Of a stretch of 64,000 nt of DNA, positions 37,685-45,466 are shown in pieces; the first letter of the stretch is position 1, and the number at the start of each line of letters is the position of its first letter. Both the position numbers and the translations under genes were made by a program. The notes under the pieces are model-generated. The model saw nothing but the letters and a program-made list of their open reading frames with translations, was not told the DNA's origin and did not search any database. Origin of the DNA: Cryobacterium sp. M96 (GTDB lineage Bacteria; Actinomycetota; Actinomycetes; Actinomycetales; Microbacteriaceae); NCBI RefSeq assembly GCF_002929845.1, contig NZ_PJJS01000052.1, forward strand, positions 124,001-188,000, written 5' to 3'.

Positions 37685-37723
37685 CAGAAATTAGATTCGG
37701 ATCATTCCGACTCGTCATGTGGA

Positions 37724-37767
37724 AATAGGTCGCGACAATCGATACCGGTTGCGCGGCCTATTTTTTT
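37724..37767 (+). terminator. rho-independent terminator after tRNA-Leu
   Basis: AATAGGTCGCG (37724-37734) pairs with CGCGGCCTATT (37752-37762) over 11 bp with one wobble, then T continues to 37767. It is one of the few classical hairpin-plus-T-run terminators in this window. Confidence 0.85.
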
Positions 37768-37882
37768 ATGGTCGAACGTTTCTCCGGCCGGAACGCAGTC
37801 TCCTCGCCATCACCCCGTATCGGAGGTCCGCCGGCGGCAGCCTCACCGCCGACATGCTCGGCGCCGCCCGCTTTCCCCGCAG

Positions 37883-38098
37883 GCGATCGCCACTGAAGAA
37901 CTGGTTGGTGCCACCTACTGTCAACCGATCATCGGCTCCTCTCCCGTGCGCGCCTGGATCGCACACCTCATGCCGGCGATCCTCGACGGGACCGTCGATC
38001 CCGGAGGGTCTTCGACCGCACGGTGAACTCCGACGCATCCCCGTCGCCAACCGTGACGGGGCAACCGCGAAGCCGTCACGATCATGATGGCCCTCTGA
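37883..38098 (+). pseudogene. 3' remnant of a zinc-dependent alcohol dehydrogenase
   Basis: In one frame the DNA reads IIGSSPVRAWIAHLMPAILD and GTVDPG; a frame change then gives GRVFDRTVNSDA, and a second change gives NREAVTIMMAL and a stop at 38096-38098. Joined together this is the usual C-terminal end of zinc alcohol dehydrogenases (…LLPxVLxGxIDPGRVFDRTV…, then …REAxKVM…), with several residues missing between the parts. No start, cofactor fold or zinc site remains upstream. It is a dead fragment lying just after tRNA-Leu. Confidence 0.75.
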
Positions 38099-38184
38099 CC
38101 GGCCGCGTCGCGGCCAGAGGTCAGCGACCAAGGGAAGATCGTAGGGGCTGTGCTCGCAGTTGCCCGAGGTCGCGGCTTGGCAGC

Positions 38185-38493
38185 CTATTCCTCAAACGTC
38201 ACGTTGCCGCGGCAGGCTTCGCCCGGGCTGGGCACCAGATCCTTGAAGCCGTGGCTGACGAACCGCCCGTAGCTCTGCACGCGCCCGTCCGTGACGAAGT
38301 CGTCGTTGAATTGGGGCGGCTGGTTTTCCTCAGCATCGGGGAGGTCCCGGCCCGAATAGGCGCACGCCGAACTCGCGTTCGTTGCGCCCGGGACCGGACT
38401 GCCATTGCCACTGGTCTCGCCAGCCTGAGCCGAAGTGGCGCCGACGAAAACAAGTCCGAGTGCGACAACGCACCCCAGTACCATGCGTTTCAT
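38185..38493 (-). CDS. small secreted protein of unknown function
   Basis: A 102-residue product with a clear signal peptide: MKRMVLGCVVALGLVFVGAT followed by a cleavage site near AQAG. The mature part of about 80 residues is Gly/Ser/Asn rich, with a Cys in SACAYSGRD and another in GEACRGNV that could form a disulfide. I do not recognise the family. The ATG at 38493 has GAGAGG about seven bases upstream, which supports it over an ATG six codons earlier. It lies among gene remnants but itself looks intact. Confidence 0.65.
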   Translation of the reverse strand: MKRMVLGCVVALGLVFVGATSAQAGETSGNGSPVPGATNASSACAYSGRDLPDAEENQPPQFNDDFVTDGRVQSYGRFVSHGFKDLVPSPGEACRGNVTFEE

Positions 38494-38648
38494 GAGTAAT
38501 CCTCTCAACAAGGGACGACCCGCCTGGCATCGGGTGAGCCAGCGTCCCGCCCCACCTTTGCGGAGGATACTCCTCGGTGGCTATCTGGACAACGGGCGGA
38601 AGACACATTCGGAGAGCCATCCATGACCGCGCGAACCGCTTGTTCCCC

Positions 38649-38890
38649 TCAGGCAGGCCAAGCGCCGCAGCCGCAGCCGCATCCGACTTCGAGGAGTCGG
38701 TCGACGGGCTTCGGCCGCAATTTCTCGGCCAGGAGCCGGTATTAGTTCTCCTGCACCTCGTCAGGGATGTACCGGGTCGCGGAAAGCACGGGCGGAGGTA
38801 GATCATCGACGGCCCGAGCACCCACTCGTGGAAGGCATCCGACACTTCGTCGTGTCGGTGGATCGCTTGGGCGTCGAACCGCCGCGCCGG
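38649..38890 (-). pseudogene. remnant of a cyclopropane-fatty-acyl-phospholipid synthase
   Basis: The minus strand reads FDAQAIHRHDEVSDAFHEW and VLGPSMIYL in one frame, the family's AIxxHYDVSNxFYxxVLGPSMxYT region with substitutions (the His-Tyr pair is lost). After a frame change it reads EN, a TAG stop, then YRLLAEKLRPKP and RLLEVGCGCGCGAW, the SAM-binding motif I region, ending at a TGA. N- and C-terminal parts are gone. The fragment begins directly after the carD stop codon. Confidence 0.78.
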
Positions 38891-38891
38891 C

Positions 38892-39419
38892 CTAGACCGC
38901 TTCGGTGAGGGCTCCGGAGAGAACCTCGTCCAAAGCCAGGACGGTGTCTTCCGGCGATGTGCCGAGCGCCAGCGCCAGCTCAGACTCGAGGAGTTGACGG
39001 GACTTGGCGAGCATCCGCTTCTCACCGGCGGACACGCCGCCGTCCTGTTCGCGGCGCCACAGGTCCCGGACGACTTCGGCGACGCGCGTCACGCTGTCAC
39101 TCGCCATCTTCTCTTGATTCGCTTTGAACCGGCGGCTCCAGTTCGTTGCTTCCTCCGTGAACGGCTCGCGTAGAACCTTGTAGACCTCTTCCAGCCCAGC
39201 GGCATCGATGACGTCACGCACTCCAACAAGCCCCGCATTCGCGATGGGAAGTTGGATTGTGAGCTGCGACGAATGCACGCGCAGCGTCATCGCCGGCTGG
39301 GCGACGCCCTTCAGCGTTATGGTGGAGAGCTCGGTAAGGGTGACCGCACCGTGGTGCGGATAGACGAGGGTTTCCCCAACGATGAACTTCAAACTGACTC
39401 GATTCAGATCGTGCTGCAT
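38892..39419 (-). CDS. CarD family transcriptional regulator
   Basis: A 175-residue CarD-like protein. The N-terminal Tudor-like RNA polymerase-interaction domain shows FIVGETLVYPHHGAVTLTEL and IANAGLVGVRDVID. A C-terminal helical DNA-binding domain follows (NWSRRFKANQEKMASDSVTRV, in outline, with LAKSRQLLESELALALG). CarD stabilises open complexes on many promoters, together with RbpA. The start is uncertain: the ATG at 39419 adds seven residues, while a TTG just before KFIVGE is closer to the usual start. Divergence in the first domain leaves open that this is a second paralogue and not the main CarD. Confidence 0.88.
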   Translation of the reverse strand: MQHDLNRVSLKFIVGETLVYPHHGAVTLTELSTITLKGVAQPAMTLRVHSSQLTIQLPIANAGLVGVRDVIDAAGLEEVYKVLREPFTEEATNWSRRFKANQEKMASDSVTRVAEVVRDLWRREQDGGVSAGEKRMLAKSRQLLESELALALGTSPEDTVLALDEVLSGALTEAV

Positions 39420-39526
39420 GCGGCGTCTCGGTGGCGCCGACTAGCCGAATTCCCGGCGGCCAACCTGTCAATTGTGCCACAGTCCCCTGAACGTTCACCT
39501 TGCGGCAGCAAGCGTGGCGCGGCGTA

Positions 39527-40552
39527 CTACCCGGCCGATGGCTGCTGCTGGGTGATGCAGTGGATGCCGCCGCCGCGCGCGAACAACGGCCGCGCCTCGA
39601 CCGACACGACCGTTCGGCCCGGATACGCCGCGGCCAGGATCTCCCGGGCGACCTGGTCGGCCCGTTCCTCGCCGAAGCCGCAGGCGATCACGCCGCCGTT
39701 GACGACGAGGTGGTTGACGTAGTTGTAGTCCACGAAGCCGTCCTCGTCCGTGAGTGCGGCCGGTGCCGGCAGGTCGACGATGGTGAACGGCCGGCCCGCC
39801 GCATCCGTCTCCTCGGCGAGAACGGCGCGGAGCTGCCTGGTCACGGCATAGTCCGGGTGGGCCGGGTCGTTCTGCGCGTGTATCAACACCGTTCCGGGCG
39901 ACGGGAGGGCGGCCACCATATCGACGTGGCCGCGGGTTCCGTAGCGCTGCTGGTCCCGGCTCAGGCCGCGCGGCAGCCAGACCAGGCGGGTGGCGCCGAG
40001 GGTACGGGCGAACTCGGCCTCTATCCTCGCCCGGTCGACGTAGGGGTTCCGGCCCGGATCCAGTTGAACGGTCTGCGTGGCCAGCACCGTGCCCGCGCCG
40101 TCGACGTGAATGCCGCCGCCCTCGTTCACGAGCACCGAGGAGATCGCACTCGCGCCAGAGGCGGCGGTGACGAGCCTGCCTACCTCCATGTCTTTGCCCC
40201 AGCGCGCCCAATCCTGGGCACCCCAACCGTTGAATGCCCAGTCCACCGCCCCCAGCTGCCCGTCATCACCCAGCACGAAGGACGGGCCGATGTCGCGCAT
40301 CCAGGCGTCATCAAGTGGTGCCTCGATGATTTCGATCTCCGCGGAGAGGTACCGCCGAGCGGTCGCCACCTCGGCCGGGTCGACGACCATGGTGACGGGT
40401 TCGAATTCGAGGACCGCGTGGGCAACCGCGGTCCAGGTGCCGCGCGCCTCGTCGGCGGAATACGCATCCGTGCCGAGCGTGTAGCCGTCCACCGGGAATG
40501 CCATCCAGACCCGGTCCTGCGGCGCGGTCTCCGCCGGCATCAGCCAGGTCAC
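39527..40552 (-). CDS. aguA: agmatine deiminase family protein
   Basis: Hydrolyses agmatine to N-carbamoylputrescine and ammonia. The 341-residue protein has the guanidino-modifying fold with DDAWMRDIGPSFV (substrate Asp), NEGGGIHVDGAGT (Glu and His), GTRGHVDMVAALP (catalytic His) and, at the C-terminus, GGGIHCITQQQP with the nucleophile Cys. GTG at 40552 is the start: it overlaps the amidohydrolase stop as GTGA, a coupling signal. With the upstream gene it forms a two-step agmatine-to-putrescine pathway. Confidence 0.9.
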   Translation of the reverse strand: MTWLMPAETAPQDRVWMAFPVDGYTLGTDAYSADEARGTWTAVAHAVLEFEPVTMVVDPAEVATARRYLSAEIEIIEAPLDDAWMRDIGPSFVLGDDGQLGAVDWAFNGWGAQDWARWGKDMEVGRLVTAASGASAISSVLVNEGGGIHVDGAGTVLATQTVQLDPGRNPYVDRARIEAEFARTLGATRLVWLPRGLSRDQQRYGTRGHVDMVAALPSPGTVLIHAQNDPAHPDYAVTRQLRAVLAEETDAAGRPFTIVDLPAPAALTDEDGFVDYNYVNHLVVNGGVIACGFGEERADQVAREILAAAYPGRTVVSVEARPLFARGGGIHCITQQQPSAG

Positions 40553-41541
40553 GACTCCCCCGACGTCACCATCGCACCGAACGGATGAGCCGGGTCGACC
40601 GGCGTGGTCAGCCCCGCATAGCTGTCCGGCCGTCGGGTGGCCAGGAAGGGAAACAGCGTGAGCCACTCCTCCCGTTGTGCCAGGTCGAGGTCGGCAACCA
40701 GCACCGCGGACTCGTCACGGGGAGCCTGCACGAGCACACGACCGTAGGGGTCAGAGATGAAAGAGGAGCCGTAAAAGGTCAGGTCGCCCTCGTCGCCGTG
40801 ACGATTGGGCACCACCATGAAGAGGCCGCTGGTGATCCCGTTGGCCACGATCACCTGCCGCCAGAGCGGTTGGGTGTCGAACGTGGGGAAGCCGGGCTCC
40901 GAGCCGATCGCCGTGGGGTAGACCAGCAGCTGGGCGCCGCCGAGGCCGTACAGCCGCGACACCTCGGGGAACCATTCGTCCCAGCAGGTGGGCAGCCCGA
41001 TCCGGGCACCGCCCAGTTCCTCCGGCGCATAGACGGGATACGCGTCCTCGGCTGGGCCCGGTCGGAACCAGGTGTCCTCGTAGTAGCCCTCGGTGACCGG
41101 GATGTGCAGTTTGCGCGTGCGACCGAGCAGCCGACCGGTCGGCGAGACCAGGATGGCCGTGTTGTAACCACGCGGGTCCTCCGGTGCATCCTCTGCGTCC
41201 GGTCTCTCGTAGACGGAGGCGTGCACGACGACGCCGTGCAATTTGGCCTGCTCAGCCGCGAAGGCGAAGGTCGGTCCGGTCAGCAGGTCCTCGGCCGTCA
41301 GCTTCGGCACACCCTGTGCCCGTGAGTTGCCGGGGTATTTGCGCAGCGTCAGCTCGGGCAGGAAGGCGACGCGGGCACCCTGATCGGAGGCCAGACGGAT
41401 GCCCTCGGCCAGCTCCGCGCGCAGCGTGTTTTCGTCGACGTGCCAGCGGTGCTGCACGAGCCCGACCCGGAGCGGCGGCCGGGCCTCGCCCGACGTGCGG
41501 GTCAGCGGTTCGGCGATGCCGGGCGCGTTGATCACGAGCAT
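40549..41541 (-). CDS. aguB: carbon-nitrogen hydrolase, probable N-carbamoylputrescine amidohydrolase
   Basis: A 330-residue nitrilase-superfamily enzyme with the Glu-Lys-Cys triad: FLPELTLRKYPG (Glu), RTRKLHIPVTEGYYEDTWF (Lys) and GLPTCWDEWFPE (Cys). The YYEDTWF and CWDEWFPE stretches match N-carbamoylputrescine amidases, which release putrescine, CO2 and ammonia. The neighbouring agmatine deiminase supports this. The first ~25 residues before RVGLVQH are unusual. It is the first gene of the operon, divergent from a TetR gene, with the palindromic operator 21 bases before its start. Confidence 0.88.
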   Translation of the reverse strand: MLVINAPGIAEPLTRTSGEARPPLRVGLVQHRWHVDENTLRAELAEGIRLASDQGARVAFLPELTLRKYPGNSRAQGVPKLTAEDLLTGPTFAFAAEQAKLHGVVVHASVYERPDAEDAPEDPRGYNTAILVSPTGRLLGRTRKLHIPVTEGYYEDTWFRPGPAEDAYPVYAPEELGGARIGLPTCWDEWFPEVSRLYGLGGAQLLVYPTAIGSEPGFPTFDTQPLWRQVIVANGITSGLFMVVPNRHGDEGDLTFYGSSFISDPYGRVLVQAPRDESAVLVADLDLAQREEWLTLFPFLATRRPDSYAGLTTPVDPAHPFGAMVTSGES

Positions 41542-41561
41542 GACGAGACCTCCCTGCGGAA

Positions 41562-41583
41562 TTATTGATCACTTGATCAATAA
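41562..41583. promoter_or_regulatory. palindromic operator between aguB and tetR-type gene
   Basis: TTATTGATCA, two bases, TGATCAATAA: a perfect 10-bp inverted repeat of the size and spacing bound by TetR-family dimers. It lies in the 74-base gap between the divergent genes, 20 bases from aguB and 32 bases from the regulator start, so a bound repressor would block both promoters. Confidence 0.85.
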
Positions 41584-41615
41584 CCGTTGGCTAAAGATAT
41601 ATAGACTCAGGTTTC

Positions 41616-42302
41616 ATGTCAACCGATCCGAGCGCATCGCGGCGCAAAGCACCGATCGAGCGGGCGGCGGAAATCGCCCGCGCCGCCCGGGAGATCGCCC
41701 TTGACGAAGGCTTGTCGGCCCTCACACTGCGTGCGGTCGCCTCCCGGATCGGGGTGACCCCGGCCCTGGTCAGTCACTACCAACCGAGCATGGACTCCCT
41801 GGTGGCTTCCACTTTCGGGGCGATCGTGGCCGCCGAGATCGGCGAGGTGGCGGAGGAGCTGGCGCCCTGCGAGACAGCCGTGGCGGCCCTGCAGACGCTG
41901 ATCGACACTCTGCTCGGACCCGAACGCAGCACCGTGACCGCGGTCTGGCTCGACGCCTGGAGCCTCGGCCGACGCCACCCTGCGCTCGCCGTGGAGGTGG
42001 GCGTTCAGATGGACGCCTGGCAGGCGTTCCTGGCCGTCCTGCTGCACACCGGCTGCGCGCGCGGCGAATTTCGGGCGATCGACCCGGACGCCGTCGCCTG
42101 GCAGCTTTTGGCGATCATCGACGGGCTGAACGCGCACGCCATCGTGCGCTACGGCCATGCACAGCGGCTGCGCGGTCTCGTGCGCACCGTCGCCGAACAC
42201 GAGCTGGGGCTGCGCTCCGGGGCCCTCGGGCCCGGGGACGACTCCGGCCGCCGACCCGAACCTGACCATCCCCCGGCACCGATCACCGTGCCTGTATACT
42301 GA
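41616..42302 (+). CDS. TetR family transcriptional regulator
   Basis: A 228-residue repressor-type protein. The N-terminal helix-turn-helix is AREIALDEGLSALTLRAVASRIGVTPALVSHYQ (shown here by its core TLRAVASRIGVTPALVSHY). The C-terminal ligand domain has no motif that names an effector; MDAWQAFLAVLL and WQLLAIIDGLNAHAI resemble the BetI-type C-terminal domain. It is divergent from the agmatine operon, and a perfect palindrome lies between, so agmatine or putrescine is a likely effector (inference). Confidence 0.9.
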   Translation: MSTDPSASRRKAPIERAAEIARAAREIALDEGLSALTLRAVASRIGVTPALVSHYQPSMDSLVASTFGAIVAAEIGEVAEELAPCETAVAALQTLIDTLLGPERSTVTAVWLDAWSLGRRHPALAVEVGVQMDAWQAFLAVLLHTGCARGEFRAIDPDAVAWQLLAIIDGLNAHAIVRYGHAQRLRGLVRTVAEHELGLRSGALGPGDDSGRRPEPDHPPAPITVPVY

Positions 42303-42364
42303 GTACAGACTTCCGGTCATGGTTCTGCTGTGAACGGACGGGCGCTGGTTGAGACAGTGCATGA

Positions 42365-42393
42365 GGCCCCGGCGATTCGTCGCCGGGGCCTTT
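42365..42393 (+). terminator. stem-loop terminator after the TetR gene
   Basis: GGCCCCGGCGA and TCGCCGGGGCC form an 11-bp perfect stem with a TTCG tetraloop, followed by TTTCCC. It lies 62 bases after the regulator stop. The rest of 42303-42580 shows no gene. Confidence 0.75.
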
Positions 42394-42580
42394 CCCGTTG
42401 CGGGACCGCCACTGAACCCTCGACGTTCTCCGCTGCGGGACGGTCGCTCCCGGCGGCCGACTCCCCGGCGGCCCGGAGGCGTCCCGATTCGCGTTGACAA
42501 CCCGGCGGCCCCGGAGCGCTATGTGACACAGTTCCGTGCCTATCGCTGCCGCCGGGCACCTTTTCGAAGTGGAGGCCACT

Positions 42581-42780
42581 GTGCAGATTCCAGCTTCCTT
42601 CGACTATGTGCGCGCCAGCACGGTCGACGATGCGATCACCTGACTCGAGCGCCATGGTCCGGAGTCCCGGGTCATCGCGGGCGGGCACAGTCGTCAGCCG
42701 ATGATGGAGCTCCGTCTGGCCAGACCCGAGTGGCTGATCGACATCAACAAGCTCTTCGAACTGGACTTTGTGCTGCGCGA
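42581..42780 (+). pseudogene. coxM-like FAD-binding subunit, 5' stub
   Basis: After GGAGG and GTG at 42581 the frame reads QIPASFDYVRASTVDDAIT, a TGA at 42641-42643, then LERHGPESRVIAGGHSRQ and MMELRLARPEWLIDINKLFEL. This is the first ~65 residues of a CO-dehydrogenase/xanthine-dehydrogenase FAD subunit, including the AGGHS flavin loop. Similarity stops near 42765, and the next recognisable sequence is the middle of a coxE-like gene. The genes for the iron-sulfur (S) and molybdenum (L) subunits and the AAA ATPase that normally accompany these are missing. Confidence 0.85.
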
Positions 42781-43571
42781 TCGCGGCGGACCAGGCGCCG
42801 CTGCCCCAGCCGCCGGTCCTGGCTCCGGACGAGGTCGCCCAGATGCGTCGCCTGGTGCGCCGGATCGCCCTCGCCACGCCGGAACGCGTCAGCAGCCGCA
42901 CCCGGAAGAGCTCCCGGAGCGCCCCGAGGCTGGACCTGCGCCGCACGGTTAGGGCGGCGCAGCACAGCGGCGGGGAACCGGTGCGCCTGATCTACCGGCG
43001 CCGGCGCACGCGACTGCGCCGTTTGATCCTGCTGTGCAATGTGTCCGGGTCGATGGAGGCGTACACGCGGGTTTTCCTGTCGCTCCTGCAGGGTGCAATC
43101 GCGGAGGCCGAGGCCGAAGCCTTCATCTTCTCGACCGGATTAACCCGGCTGACCCGTCAGCTCGCGGTGCGCGACCCGGACCAAGCTCTGGCACGGGCTG
43201 CCGCCAGCACCCAGGACTGGGCAGGCGGCACCAGGCTGGCAAAAAGCATCCGCCATTTCACGGATGCCTGGGGTCGACGTAGCCTCGCCCGCGGGGCCGT
43301 CGTCGTGATCATCTCGGATGGGTGGGCGCTGGACGACCCGGAATGGGTGCACACCCAGATGGCCCGCCTGCGGCGCCTGGCCTACCGCATCATCTGGGTC
43401 AACCCCAGGAAGATCGTTTTAAACTACCAGCCGGTGGTGGGAGGCATGGCGGCCGCGTTGTCCTTTGTCGACGCGTTCGTCAGCGGGCACAGCTATGCGG
43501 CCCTGGCAGAAGTGGCGGCGGCGATTCGCGCCGACCGTTCGGACCCATACGAGAATACGAGGACCCGTTGA
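42768..43571 (+). pseudogene. coxE-like VWA domain protein, N-terminally truncated
   Basis: About 267 residues of a CoxE-type protein that helps install the copper/molybdenum or sulfurated cofactor. EVAQMRRLVRRIALATPER and RLIYRRRRTRLRRLILLC precede a von Willebrand A domain with FIFSTGLTRLTR, TQDWAGGTRL and VVIISDGWALDDPEWV. The metal-site DxSxS reads NVSGSM, with Asp replaced by Asn at 43038-43040. The N-terminal part expected for the family (over 100 residues) is lost at the junction with coxM, and only a weak TTG start is available. It overlaps coxG as TGATG. Confidence 0.75.
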
Positions 43572-44323
43572 TGGACATCAACAGCACGTTCTCCGTCGTC
43601 GCACCGATCGACGAGGTGTGGAAGACTCTGATGGACTTCGAACGTGTCGCCGGCTGCGTTCCGGGGGCACAGGTGCTGAACAAGCTTTCGGATGACGCCT
43701 ATCAGGTCGGAATGAAAGTGAAATTGGGTCCGGTGACCATTCAGTACAGAGGTCAGATGACCGTTCTCGAACGAGATGCGACCGCGCACCGCGCCGTGAT
43801 CGAGGGGCGCGGTCAGGGCACGGCCACCCTCACCCTTGTCGAGGCGGAGGGCGAGACCCAGGGCACGGTCAGTGCCGAGGTAGCGCTTTCCGGCAAGGTG
43901 GCCGCGATGGGGCGCAGCATCATCGGCAGCGTCACGGACCAGATGATGGTCCTCTTCGCCGAGAACCTGCAGGCCATGGTCACGGGTCCGGCTCCGGAAC
44001 CGGCGGTGCCTGCTGCCGGGGCCACGACCGGGCAGACCGCCGAGACGGTCAGTGGGACGGGAACCGCGACGGCTCCGCCCGCCGCACCGCCGGCCCGGCC
44101 CCTCACGACGGCGCCTACCTCCCGGGCGCCGCAGCCGCCCGCGGAGACCAGCCTGAACGCCCTCGATCTGGCCAAGGGCATCGTGATGGATCAGCTCAGC
44201 AGCCTGCCCAGGCTACTCGGCGTGATCGCAGCGGTGGCGTTTGTCGCCTATTGGATCGGCCGCCGCGCCGGCGGTCGGAAGACCCGGATGAGCGAAACCG
44301 GAAGGGTCACCACCTGTGCGTGA
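43571..44323 (+). CDS. CoxG-like SRPBCC family protein
   Basis: A 250-residue protein with an N-terminal SRPBCC/polyketide cyclase-like domain (FSVVAPIDEVWKTLMDFERV, CVPGAQ and VKLGPVTIQYRGQM), a Pro/Ala/Thr-rich linker of about 70 residues and a C-terminal membrane helix (RLLGVIAAVAFVAYWIG). CoxG is thought to recruit CO dehydrogenase to the membrane. The gene looks intact, although its partner enzyme is not encoded here. ATG overlaps the coxE stop, and its own stop overlaps the next start by eight bases. Confidence 0.85.
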   Translation: MDINSTFSVVAPIDEVWKTLMDFERVAGCVPGAQVLNKLSDDAYQVGMKVKLGPVTIQYRGQMTVLERDATAHRAVIEGRGQGTATLTLVEAEGETQGTVSAEVALSGKVAAMGRSIIGSVTDQMMVLFAENLQAMVTGPAPEPAVPAAGATTGQTAETVSGTGTATAPPAAPPARPLTTAPTSRAPQPPAETSLNALDLAKGIVMDQLSSLPRLLGVIAAVAFVAYWIGRRAGGRKTRMSETGRVTTCA

Positions 44324-45458
44324 GGTTCTGAACCCGCTGCTGACGGGATGGCAGGCCGGCGGCATTGCCGGCCTGGCCACCGTCGTGCGCACCTTCCAGT
44401 CCGCCCCCCGGCCGGCCGGCGCGTCGATGCTGGTCACCGCCGACGGGGAGGTGGTCGGCTCGGTCTCCGGCGGCTGTGTCGAAAGTGCCGTCTACGACCT
44501 CGCGATCCAGGTGATCGAGGATGGGCGGCCGGTGCTGGTGCGCTACGGCATCAGCGACGACGACGCCTTCTCCGTTGGTCTGACTTGCGGCGGCATCCTC
44601 GACGTCTTCGTCGAGCCAGTCAGCCAGGTGAGCTTCGCGGAGCTGGCCGCTGTGGAGCAGGACATCACCGGATCGGCTCCGGTAGGGGTCGCGACCGTGA
44701 TCGCGCACCCCGATCCCGGCCGTCTGGGCCGACACCTGATCATCCGGCCGCACGGCTTCGACGGCGATCTGGGCTCCGAACGGGCGAACCGGGCCATCGG
44801 CGACGATGCTCGCGGGCTGCTGGCCGCCGGACGCAACAGCACCCTCACCTACGGTCCCGACGGTGAACGACGCGGTGAGGGCATGCGGGTCTTCGTCAAC
44901 AGCTACGCCCCGCGCCCACGGATGCTGGTGTTCGGCGCCATCGATTTCGCGGCCGCCCTGGCCCGGCTGGCTTCCTTCCTCGGCTACCGTGTCACCGTCT
45001 GCGATGCCCGCGAGGTCTTCGCCACGCCGGCCCGGTTCCCGGAGGCCGACGAGGTCATCGTCGGCTGGCCGCACCGCTACCTGGCCGAGCAGGTCGCGGC
45101 CGGGCTCGTGGATGAGCGCACCGTCGTCTGCGTGCTCACCCACGACCCGAAATTCGACGTGCCGCTCCTCAAGGTGGCCCTGACCAGCGGCCCGTTCGCC
45201 TACATCGGTGCGATGGGGTCTCGGCGCACTCACGAGGACCGACTGACCCGGCTCCGCGAGGCAGGTGTGGGCGAGGCGGAGCTGGCAAGGTTGCACAGCC
45301 CCATCGGGCTGGATCTCGGCTCCCGAACCCCGGAAGAGACGGCCGTGTCCATCGCCGCGGAGATCATCGCCGAGCAGTGGGGCGGCACCGGAGAGCCGTT
45401 GGGCAGCCTGGCCGACCGGATCCACCACGACGACCTGGACGAGCCGACCTCGGTGTAG
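44316..45458 (+). CDS. XdhC/CoxI family protein
   Basis: A 380-residue maturation factor of molybdenum hydroxylases. The N-terminal XdhC domain has GLATVVRTFQSAPRPAGASM and GSVSGGCVESAVYDLA with its conserved Cys, then RYGISDDDAFSVGLTCGG. The C-terminal Rossmann domain has LVFGAIDFAAALARLASF, VLTHDPKFDVPLL and YIGAMGSRRT. Such proteins bind and sulfurate the molybdenum cofactor. With coxL and coxS absent nearby, it would have to serve an enzyme encoded elsewhere. The start is GTG at 44316. Confidence 0.9.
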   Translation: MREVLNPLLTGWQAGGIAGLATVVRTFQSAPRPAGASMLVTADGEVVGSVSGGCVESAVYDLAIQVIEDGRPVLVRYGISDDDAFSVGLTCGGILDVFVEPVSQVSFAELAAVEQDITGSAPVGVATVIAHPDPGRLGRHLIIRPHGFDGDLGSERANRAIGDDARGLLAAGRNSTLTYGPDGERRGEGMRVFVNSYAPRPRMLVFGAIDFAAALARLASFLGYRVTVCDAREVFATPARFPEADEVIVGWPHRYLAEQVAAGLVDERTVVCVLTHDPKFDVPLLKVALTSGPFAYIGAMGSRRTHEDRLTRLREAGVGEAELARLHSPIGLDLGSRTPEETAVSIAAEIIAEQWGGTGEPLGSLADRIHHDDLDEPTSV

Positions 45459-45466
45459 CCGCCGCC

